Part shown: positions 27,825 to 36,377 of the stretch, piece after piece
Numbering within the stretch: the first letter of the stretch is position 1
Layout: every line of letters begins with the position of its first letter
Assembly (NCBI GenBank): GCA_018400135.1
Contig: JAGYNC010000002.1
Coordinates: 1 to 40,143 of the forward strand
Direction of reading: 5' to 3'
DNA length: 40,143 nt
Source of the DNA: Victivallaceae bacterium
GTDB taxonomy: Bacteria; Verrucomicrobiota; Lentisphaeria; Victivallales; Victivallaceae
Program-made: the position numbers and the translations under genes
Notes under the pieces: generated by a model
Database searches by the model: none
The model's input: the letters and a program-made list of their open reading frames with translations, nothing else
What the model was told of the DNA's origin: nothing

Positions 27825-29126
27825 ATGCTATTTTCAAGAGAAATTCAGATAAAGAAAAAGGTTCAGGTCTGCATTGTAGGCGGTGGCCCCGCCGGATGTG
27901 CGGCAGCCATTGCGGCAGCACGGCACGGCGTAAAAGTTTTCTTGGCGGAAGCTCATACCTGCTTGGGCGGACTCAGCACTGCCGGAGGTGTCCCAATATT
28001 CATGACGTTTTCTGATGGAGAAAATTTTGTGGCTGACGGAATTGGACGCGAAATACTTGATCGGATGAATATTGAGGATACAGCAAGTCCAATGCCTAAC
28101 AGTATCAGTGCTGAAATATTGAAGCGCTTGTATGAAAAAATGTTACTGGAAGCCGATGTGGACTTTTCTTTCATGACTGAATTCATTGGAACCGAAGCTA
28201 GTGACAATAGCATTACCCATGCAATATTTAATGCGAAAAGTGGGTTATTTGCGGTGGAAGCGGATATATTTATCGATTGCACCGGCGACGGGTGCTTTGC
28301 TGCACGGGCTGGAGCAAAAGTCATGATCGGAGACAAAAACAACAAAGTTATGCCTGCCACGTTATGCTCTTTATGGGCAGGCATTGACTGGGCACAATTT
28401 AGAAAATCAGGAGTCAATCCAAAACAAATTTTGCTTCAAGCCTTTAAAGATGGCATCTTCAGGAATAATGATCCACATCATACCGGCATCAATCAAACCG
28501 GCAAGAATCTTGGTGGCGGCAATATGGGGCATCTTTTCGGACTCGATCCCTTAGATGAAATTTCATTAACAAAAGGTTTAATTGAAGGGCGTAAACAAGC
28601 GGTGGAATTCGAACGCTTTTATAGAAAATACATGCCAGGCTACGAAACCGTGGAATTAGCGGCAACGGCCTCACTGCCTGGGATTCGTGAATCTCGCCGG
28701 GTTGTGGGTGATTATATCCTTAACATAGATGATTATAAAACCAAACGTATTTTCGCTGATGAAATTGGCCGTTACTCATATCCCATCGATATCCATCCTG
28801 CAACAACTAAGCGAAAAGACCAGGCTGAATTTAAACGTTTGATAAATTCATTACGTTATAAAACAGGAGAAAGTTATGGAATCCCTTACAGAATATTAAC
28901 GGTAAATGGATTTAATAACTTGTTGGTTGCAGGACGTTGCGTAAGCACTGATCGGCCATTGCAAAGCTCAATCCGAGTTATGCCAGGATGCTTTATCACT
29001 GGCCAAGTAGCCGGTGTTGCTGCCGCAATTGCGGCAGAACATAATGTAGGCATTCGTGATTTTGATATTTATAACCTCCAACTACGACTGAAAAATATCG
29101 GCGCATTTCTTCCAAATTTTGTGTAA
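27825..29126 (+). CDS. FAD-dependent oxidoreductase
   Basis: VCIVGGGPAGCAAAIAAARHGVKVFLAEAHTCLGGLSTAGGV, IDCTGDG, VAGRCVSTDR. Confidence 0.88.
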   Translation: MLFSREIQIKKKVQVCIVGGGPAGCAAAIAAARHGVKVFLAEAHTCLGGLSTAGGVPIFMTFSDGENFVADGIGREILDRMNIEDTASPMPNSISAEILKRLYEKMLLEADVDFSFMTEFIGTEASDNSITHAIFNAKSGLFAVEADIFIDCTGDGCFAARAGAKVMIGDKNNKVMPATLCSLWAGIDWAQFRKSGVNPKQILLQAFKDGIFRNNDPHHTGINQTGKNLGGGNMGHLFGLDPLDEISLTKGLIEGRKQAVEFERFYRKYMPGYETVELAATASLPGIRESRRVVGDYILNIDDYKTKRIFADEIGRYSYPIDIHPATTKRKDQAEFKRLINSLRYKTGESYGIPYRILTVNGFNNLLVAGRCVSTDRPLQSSIRVMPGCFITGQVAGVAAAIAAEHNVGIRDFDIYNLQLRLKNIGAFLPNFV

Positions 29127-29200
29127 ATACAATATTTCATTTAAAACTTACAGACCTTAAAGAACTTAGGGTATAATCAAATAAAATCAAAAACGATAAA

Positions 29201-31432
29201 ATGAAAACTTTAAAACAAAAATTGAATAAAATGACGGGAATGGGATTTTATAAGCTCCAAGCATTTATTGAACTTAAAAATAAAACCATCAAGCCGATAA
29301 AACATGATTTTATCCTTAATCTCGCAGAAAATCGGGCACATATTAGTCTAACTTATACCGAAAGCATTGAAGAGGATTTATATTTTGAAATCTGTAAGTC
29401 GCATATAATCTGCAAGCGATTAACTCGCAATGCTTCGAAAAAAGTGGCAAAAATCCGCGAAACCGGATTTCGAATAGATGGACTAAATCTGGGTGATAAG
29501 GCTGATAATGATTATTTTTATCATGTCGAAAATCCTCGCATTTATGATAAGATGACTATAAAACTTGATACTATTCGCTCTCCTGATATGGCTAAAGACA
29601 GCGGTTACGATGTACAAGCCGGCAACCGCTGGTCGGACCCGGGAACGGTTTCCGAACGTATTGGACGGTCGCCATATCAGCCTTTCCCTGCTATCGGCTT
29701 GAGCAATTATGCTGTAAAGTCTGGACTAGTTCACGGAACATTGTCGCAGGATGTGTTTTTTCATAATTATTTAGTCGGACATTCTAAAAATGGAGCATTC
29801 CTGGATATCCGTTCCGGCTTTAAGGCTGTTGCCTCCCGAGAGTTACAGGCCGGGGAAAGCATTACTGATGTATGGTATCTTGGCAAGGCGGAAAATGCTG
29901 ACAATATCGAAAAGGTTTTTGCGGAATACTGCGAGGTACTCAGGAAATATTTGCCGCCATTGTGGGGGGCTACTGCCATAAACCGGAACTCGCTGGTTTG
30001 GGGTTCGTGGAATGATAGTATTTACAGGGATATTAACAGTGAACGTTTGGTCAAAAATGCCGAATTTATCTCCGCCAACTTTCCCATGGTCGAATGGCTG
30101 CAAATTGATGATGGTTATGCTAAATATGACAAGGTTGCACATGGTTTGGGGATGCCTTATGAAGGTGAAGAAGGATTGAATAAAGAGAAATTTCCCGAAG
30201 GTTTCAAGGGCTTTACCGACAGAATAAAGCAAACAAACTTGCGCCCTGCAGTGTGGATTGGCGGTTCTTGTCCTGATGAAACCAGTATTGCACAGGAAAA
30301 ACCGCAATGGGGAGCTAAATATGATTTCCGCCTGCCTAATCATCTGATTTTGGATATTAGCCAGCAGGAAGTACGCGAATATGTAGAAAAAGCTTTAGAT
30401 TTCTTTTTCAAGGATGGTGGCTTTGAGGGAATGAAACATGATTTCTGGAGTTATCCATTTGAAGCCAGCGAAGACCTGCTCAAAAACAAACATCGCTCCG
30501 GATATGAATGGAGGGAATGGTGGTTGAGCGAAATTCGTAAGCGTATTCCTGACAATGCTTACCTTCAGACCGGCTGTGATATTGTGATGGGAAACCCTTT
30601 CCTGGGAAAATATTTTACCAATTATCGCTATGGCATTGATATTGGTGGTGGTGAATGGAAGAATGTCAAAGCGACGTTTTTATGGGGAGCTGCGTGTTTT
30701 GCCACTCATACTGGCGACTTATTTGTGCCGAACAGCGATTCCGTAGGACTGTTTCCGGGACTAACCGATGACGAAGCACTATTGTGTATTAATTACTGTC
30801 TTATCAGTCGTTCAATGGTTGAAATAGCAGGCTGGTTGTATAAAGAAGATACGGATAATCCGCGTTTCGCCATATTGAAAAAAGCAGTATGTTGCATAAA
30901 TAATGGACAAGATGTATTCTTTGTTGATTACGACTATCGTTTAAAAGATGATGCTCCTGAAGTATGGTACATAAAAACTCCACATTTTTCCACTTTGAGT
31001 GAAACCCCAGGTCTACCTCTTCGAACAGTGGCGTTATTTAACCTGAAAGACGAAGTTAAAAATTTTGAAATTAAATTTAGTTCTTTAGAGCTTGATGAAG
31101 ACAGCTATTTTGTTAAAAACGTTTGGACAAACGATTGTTCTGTTGAACAAAAAATTAAATGCACTTTGCCTGCTCACTGCAGTGCTTTGTACATGATTAG
31201 TTCACGAAATAAACCACAATTGCTTGACTCAAATATTAAGATTGATTCGGTACAATTGGGGAATAATTTCATGACTTTTAATTTTGGCTATACCGGCAAT
31301 TATGAATTGATGCTTTCACACAAACCTATTAATATGGACTATTTTGAAACAAACAGTGGTTTTATTGTTTCCGGCAAAGCAGATATCCATAAAAATTTAG
31401 TCATAAAATACAGCAGTAATAATAAAAATTGA
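29201..31432 (+). CDS. GH36-like alpha-galactosidase-family protein, no signal peptide
   Basis: WLQIDDGYAKY, PAVWIGGSCPDE, MKHDFWSYPFE (KxD), YGIDIGGGEW. Confidence 0.75.
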   Translation: MKTLKQKLNKMTGMGFYKLQAFIELKNKTIKPIKHDFILNLAENRAHISLTYTESIEEDLYFEICKSHIICKRLTRNASKKVAKIRETGFRIDGLNLGDKADNDYFYHVENPRIYDKMTIKLDTIRSPDMAKDSGYDVQAGNRWSDPGTVSERIGRSPYQPFPAIGLSNYAVKSGLVHGTLSQDVFFHNYLVGHSKNGAFLDIRSGFKAVASRELQAGESITDVWYLGKAENADNIEKVFAEYCEVLRKYLPPLWGATAINRNSLVWGSWNDSIYRDINSERLVKNAEFISANFPMVEWLQIDDGYAKYDKVAHGLGMPYEGEEGLNKEKFPEGFKGFTDRIKQTNLRPAVWIGGSCPDETSIAQEKPQWGAKYDFRLPNHLILDISQQEVREYVEKALDFFFKDGGFEGMKHDFWSYPFEASEDLLKNKHRSGYEWREWWLSEIRKRIPDNAYLQTGCDIVMGNPFLGKYFTNYRYGIDIGGGEWKNVKATFLWGAACFATHTGDLFVPNSDSVGLFPGLTDDEALLCINYCLISRSMVEIAGWLYKEDTDNPRFAILKKAVCCINNGQDVFFVDYDYRLKDDAPEVWYIKTPHFSTLSETPGLPLRTVALFNLKDEVKNFEIKFSSLELDEDSYFVKNVWTNDCSVEQKIKCTLPAHCSALYMISSRNKPQLLDSNIKIDSVQLGNNFMTFNFGYTGNYELMLSHKPINMDYFETNSGFIVSGKADIHKNLVIKYSSNNKN

Positions 31433-31463
31433 TACCTATATATGAGTGACCTAAGGAATTGAC

Positions 31464-33842
31464 ATGAAGAATTATGGTCATTTTGATCAGGCAAAACGTG
31501 AATATGTAATTACTAATCCGATGACGCCGGAACCGTGGATTAATTATTTGGATGGTAATAGTAATCTAAGAGCTTTTGTTTCCAACGGCGCAGGAGGTAC
31601 TGTTTGGCATGGACAAGCCCATACCGGACGGCTTACTCGTTATCGTTTAAACGGCTTACCGATGGATACTCCTGGGTTCTATGTCTACATCAAAGATGGG
31701 AATGATGTCTGGTGCCCATCGTATTTTCCCACTATGACCGAACTGGATAGGTGGGAATGTCGGCACGGAATGGGTTACACATGCTTTAACGCTGTACATG
31801 AAAATATTCGTGTTCAACTAAAATATCTCATCCCATTAAATGATGAAATTTTGTTGTGGGATTTGACGATTAAAAACTGTTCCAAAACACCCCGTCAACT
31901 GGAGATTTATCCATATATTGACTACTCGTTGCATGATTTTGATAAAGACACCCTTTATTTCCTAGTCTGCGGTAATCAGGCCAAATACCGTTGGGACAAC
32001 ATAAGCGGAGGACTGCTGAGTGATTACTTCGCATTCGAAGCGCCATTTCCCGGCAATACACTTTTTTCCGCCAGTGAATCTTTCACCGAATTCGATATGA
32101 ACCGAAACAAATTCATCGGTCGAGGCCGGACTGAAGCCAATGCTATCGGACTTTGGGACGGGCTGAAAAATACTGAGGTTAAAGATGGCGGATTCTACGC
32201 ATGTGGCGTATTCAAGCTGCATTTTACTTTACAACCGGGACAGTCCAAAAGGGTTATTATCAAACTTGCAGCAGGAACTAGCCTCAATAAGATTAGATAT
32301 TTATCAGAGAAATACAACTCCACAGTGATGGTCGACAACGCAATTGAAGAACTCAACACGTGGTGGAAAAATAAACTGGAACGGAGCCAAGTTGAAACCC
32401 CTGACTCCAAAGCTGACGAAATGCTTAATGTCTGGCTACCCAAAAACATTCACACTACTATGCGCAATGGGCGGTCAATTTCACATCGTCACTCAGGTAA
32501 TAGTTCATCGCTGCGTTTTCGTGATACAATGCAGGACATTATGGCCGGGATCGATTTTTCTGCCGAAAGAACCCGTGGAATAATTTTGCTGCTCATGCAG
32601 TCGATTACCGCCTCCGGAAGAATTGTAACCAGTATTGATCCAACAACATATATCTGCCCAACTCCGCAACACACCCGTAGCGATGCAATTGTATGGGGTG
32701 TTTTGACATTATACAAATATCTTGCAGAAACTGGTGATATAACAATTTTAGATGAGGTTATCCCGTATTACGATGACAATAAAGGCTGTGTGCTTGAACA
32801 CTTAATCCGAGGCATGCACTTTATCGGAAAAAACATTGGCGAAAAAGGACTACCAAGGTTGTTCGATTGCGACTGGAACGATATGTTGCAGGTTTTTGCC
32901 AATGCCAAAGTCGGTGGCGAAAGTGTTATGCTGGCAGAGCAATATATCTACTCCGCAAAACTTCTGATTGAAATTCTCGAATATAGTGGACACCAAGAGG
33001 AGATACAGTTTTTTGAAAATAAAATTAATGATTTTTCAGAAATCCTTGCTTCTGATATCTGTTGGGACGGTGCATGGTTTAAACGTTTGCTTTATCCCAA
33101 TGCCGAAATAGGTAGCAAAAGCAACACAGAAGGAAAAATTTTCTTGAATACACAGAGTTGGGCAGCTATTTCCGGGGCATTACCTGAAAAGAAAGTTCGT
33201 ATTGCATTGGACAATGTTACCAAAATGCTTGACACTGAATGTGGAATCCGATTGTTTACTCCGCCGTTTACCACAATGATGGATGGAGTAACTCCTTTCA
33301 ACACCAATGCCCCAGGAGCTGGAGAAAATGGCGGGTTATTTCTTCATGCCAATACTTGGGCGATAATTGCTGAAACCATGATGAAAAATCCGCGTCAGGC
33401 CTGGAAGTATTTTTCTCAGATTCTGCCGAATAATCTCTCGAAACGGAATCCAGAACACTACGGACGTGAACCATACGCCTTTGCTTCCTGGATTTATGGG
33501 CCGGATCACGACGCATTCGGACATGCCGCACTCACCTGGCTTACCGGTGGTGCCGCCTGGGTTTACATAGCTGGAACAGAATATATTCTGGGAATAAGAT
33601 CAACTCTCAAAGGGCTGGTAATAGATCCTTGTATTCCTCCCGAATGGAACGGATTCAAGGTTAAACGCATAGTGCGCGGCGCAGAATATCATATTAACGT
33701 TAGTAACCCATATAAAATTGGATGTGGGATAACAAAATTGACAATTGGTGGTAAATCTGTTGACAATAATACAATCCCGTACGAGTTGGCTGGAAAAATC
33801 ATCAATATTGCAGCAACCATCGATGGTAAACAATCGGCCTGA
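31464..33842 (+). CDS. GH94-like glycoside phosphorylase, no signal peptide
   Basis: YGHFDQAKREYVITNPMTPEPWINYLDGN, RLFDCDWNDMLQVFANAKVGGESVM, PGAGENGGLFLHANTW. Confidence 0.88.
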   Translation: MKNYGHFDQAKREYVITNPMTPEPWINYLDGNSNLRAFVSNGAGGTVWHGQAHTGRLTRYRLNGLPMDTPGFYVYIKDGNDVWCPSYFPTMTELDRWECRHGMGYTCFNAVHENIRVQLKYLIPLNDEILLWDLTIKNCSKTPRQLEIYPYIDYSLHDFDKDTLYFLVCGNQAKYRWDNISGGLLSDYFAFEAPFPGNTLFSASESFTEFDMNRNKFIGRGRTEANAIGLWDGLKNTEVKDGGFYACGVFKLHFTLQPGQSKRVIIKLAAGTSLNKIRYLSEKYNSTVMVDNAIEELNTWWKNKLERSQVETPDSKADEMLNVWLPKNIHTTMRNGRSISHRHSGNSSSLRFRDTMQDIMAGIDFSAERTRGIILLLMQSITASGRIVTSIDPTTYICPTPQHTRSDAIVWGVLTLYKYLAETGDITILDEVIPYYDDNKGCVLEHLIRGMHFIGKNIGEKGLPRLFDCDWNDMLQVFANAKVGGESVMLAEQYIYSAKLLIEILEYSGHQEEIQFFENKINDFSEILASDICWDGAWFKRLLYPNAEIGSKSNTEGKIFLNTQSWAAISGALPEKKVRIALDNVTKMLDTECGIRLFTPPFTTMMDGVTPFNTNAPGAGENGGLFLHANTWAIIAETMMKNPRQAWKYFSQILPNNLSKRNPEHYGREPYAFASWIYGPDHDAFGHAALTWLTGGAAWVYIAGTEYILGIRSTLKGLVIDPCIPPEWNGFKVKRIVRGAEYHINVSNPYKIGCGITKLTIGGKSVDNNTIPYELAGKIINIAATIDGKQSA

Positions 33843-33955
33843 GAAAAATATCGAACAAATGTGTTTAAGGAGCATCCCCCTACCGAAAATTCAGGATTTC
33901 AATTCGTTGGCAATCCGCACATAAAAAATATGAACAAGCAAAAGAAGGGAATAAA

Positions 33956-35335
33956 ATGATTTTGCTAAAAGAGAAAATTAAAGAGCAGCTCATGCCGTAT
34001 CCGCGTTATTTGGAACTGGGAGACGGCGTATTTAACAATGCCTCTGATGCTTCTGTTCGAATTAATGCAACAGGAGAGAATAAACTTTCATATTTATTGA
34101 GTTTATGTGGTTTTTCTGGATCAGTGCAATATGAGCCAATAGATAGCCAATATTTAATTTTAAGCATAGGAACGAAAACACACACATTTCAGCCAATAGA
34201 GCCAGAGCTTAAGGAAGTTGAGGCTTATGCTCTTGATGTAACAGAAAATTCAATATCAATTAGTGCGCGTTCTATAAATGGAATTGGTTACGCATTGAAA
34301 ACACTAGCGAAAATAAAACATATTGCCAGCAACATCCCAGTTATGCAAATTCAGGATGCGCCTGAGATTGAATTTCGCACGGTTCATCTTTGTATTTTTA
34401 ATCCGAATGACGGTACTGAAAAAGAAGCTACGGCTCCAGACGACATTAAACGGATGATTAAGCTTGCAGCGATGAGCGGATACAATCATGTAATGCTTGA
34501 ATTCTGGGGTATGTTTCCTTATGAAAAACATCCCTACGCAACATGGCCCAACAAGTTATATTCTAGGGAAGTTGTCGATGGCATTATTTCATATGCCATT
34601 GATAATCTGTTTATCACTCCCCTGCCATGTCAGAACTTAACTAGTCATGCCGGTTGGAGCCGAATTGACAGCCGTAAACATGTTGTGCTTGATCAACGTC
34701 CCGACTTGGCAGATATGTGGATACCAGGCGGCTGGTGTTTTGCCACCGAAAATCCAGATACCAAAGATTATCTCAAAGATATAATGTCAGAATTACTTGA
34801 CACCTTTCGCAATCCACCATTTCTGCATGCCTGCTGCGATAAAGCCTTTGGTTTTGGTTCAAACGAAAAGGACCGAACTAAATCAGCGGATATTTTATTT
34901 GGTAGTCATTTGTGTTTTTTAAATACCTTTTTACAAGAGCGTAGCACACGAATGATAATGTGGAGCGACATGCTCTACTCTTCAATGGATGCATTATACT
35001 GGAAAAACAATCCTGCCCTCGTAGATGTGCTGCCCCGCAATATTTTGATGAATATTTGGACACATAATGATCCAGGCACTCATTGGGGGGATCCTGAATT
35101 CTTTGAAAGTAAAGGATTTCAGACCATTTACTCACCGTGGATAAACAAAAAAGGCGTTGACAACATGATTGATATTTGTAATAAACGTGGCAGTTACGGA
35201 ATTATGCAGACAACCTGGCACCTGCCACAGACTGCGACCGATTCTGTTGCTTATTCAGGGGCCGCACAGTGGAACTCTAATAAATTGGCGGCAGATATTG
35301 AACAACATCTTAGTAAATGGTATAACGGACATTGA
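33956..35335 (+). CDS. GH20-like (beta-N-acetylhexosaminidase-related) protein with altered DE motif
   Basis: GH20-like N-terminal pseudo-barrel region and EFRTVHLCIF...MIKLAAMSGYNHVMLEFWGMFPYEKHP. Expected H-x-x-x-DE reads HACCDK. Confidence 0.65.
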   Translation: MILLKEKIKEQLMPYPRYLELGDGVFNNASDASVRINATGENKLSYLLSLCGFSGSVQYEPIDSQYLILSIGTKTHTFQPIEPELKEVEAYALDVTENSISISARSINGIGYALKTLAKIKHIASNIPVMQIQDAPEIEFRTVHLCIFNPNDGTEKEATAPDDIKRMIKLAAMSGYNHVMLEFWGMFPYEKHPYATWPNKLYSREVVDGIISYAIDNLFITPLPCQNLTSHAGWSRIDSRKHVVLDQRPDLADMWIPGGWCFATENPDTKDYLKDIMSELLDTFRNPPFLHACCDKAFGFGSNEKDRTKSADILFGSHLCFLNTFLQERSTRMIMWSDMLYSSMDALYWKNNPALVDVLPRNILMNIWTHNDPGTHWGDPEFFESKGFQTIYSPWINKKGVDNMIDICNKRGSYGIMQTTWHLPQTATDSVAYSGAAQWNSNKLAADIEQHLSKWYNGH

Positions 35336-35419
35336 TTGCCACGAGTCGGTTAAAATACACCACCTTTAGATGGCCAAATTCTATTATCAAAATCAACATT
35401 TCAACAGTAAAGCATAGAA

Positions 35420-35452
35420 CTCACTTTTTCATGAAGAATGCGAGTTTTTTGC
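35420..35452. terminator. Possible terminator between convergent genes
   Basis: Imperfect hairpin AACTCAC...GCGAGTT followed by T-run. Confidence 0.45.
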
Positions 35453-35466
35453 CTGCGAAAGTTGGA

Positions 35467-36374
35467 CTAACCTTTTCCGGAAACCGCATTAACTCCGCAT
35501 TTTTGTAATATTGTTACCGTGTGCTGTAATGCATCGTCGTCTGGAAATTTTGCATCCGGCATCGTGTCAGGCATTCCTAAGGCAGTATATTTTGTGTGAG
35601 CCATGGAATGATAAGGTAGGACTTTTACCTTTTCGAGCTTCAGTTTTCTCAGCAGTTTCCCCGTGTTCAGGAGATTGATTTCGGAATCATTGCACCCCGG
35701 GATAAGCGGAATGCGAATTTCGATTCTGGTGCCGGATTCAGATAAACGCTGTAGGTTGGCAATGATTAACTCATTGCCCCGTCCTGTCAGCTTTCGATGT
35801 TCAAAACTGTCAGAATGCTTGAAGTCAAAGAGAAACAAATCTGTTATCGGGATAATTCTTTTAATAACGTTCCAGCTTACGCATCCACAGGTATCAACCG
35901 CAGTATTGATTCCATCTCTTTTCAGTTTGTTCAACAGTCCATAACAAAATTCCGCCTGAAGTAAAGGTTCGCCACCGGATAAAGTTACTCCACCATCTGA
36001 GCCATAGAAATCCCGATCCTCCGCCGCAAGTTTTACCGTCTCGTTAACTGTGACTTTTCGTCCATAAACCGTAAAGCATTGCCCAAGCATACCGCTTCGC
36101 AAATACCGCAACTCCGGCATTTCTCCCGATTGAAGCCATGTTCACCATCTGTCAGTCCATGAGCATGTTCCGGGCATACAGAAACGCATTCTCCGCAATT
36201 AATACATTTATGCTTGTAATAAGCAAGTTGCGATTTCGACGCTATACTTTCCGGATTATGGCACCAGCCGCAGTGTAGCGGACATCCCTTTAAAAATAAT
36301 GTGGTCCGCACGCCCGGGCCGTCGTGGACTGAAAAGCGTTTAACGTCAAATAACATTCCAGTAATGGTTTTCAT
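35467..36374 (-). pseudogene. Glycyl radical enzyme activating enzyme (radical SAM), split by a frameshift
   Basis: N-part 36033-36374 carries KGCPLHCGWCHNPES and two CxxCxxC ferredoxin clusters. C-part 35467-36120 carries VTLSGGEPLLQ. The frames join near 36071-36077. Confidence 0.8.
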
Positions 36375-36377
36375 TGT

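Noticed and set aside
36033-36120. Programmed -1 frameshifting of the activase
   Set aside because: No X-XXY-YYZ slippery heptamer or obvious downstream structure at the junction. A simple indel is more likely.
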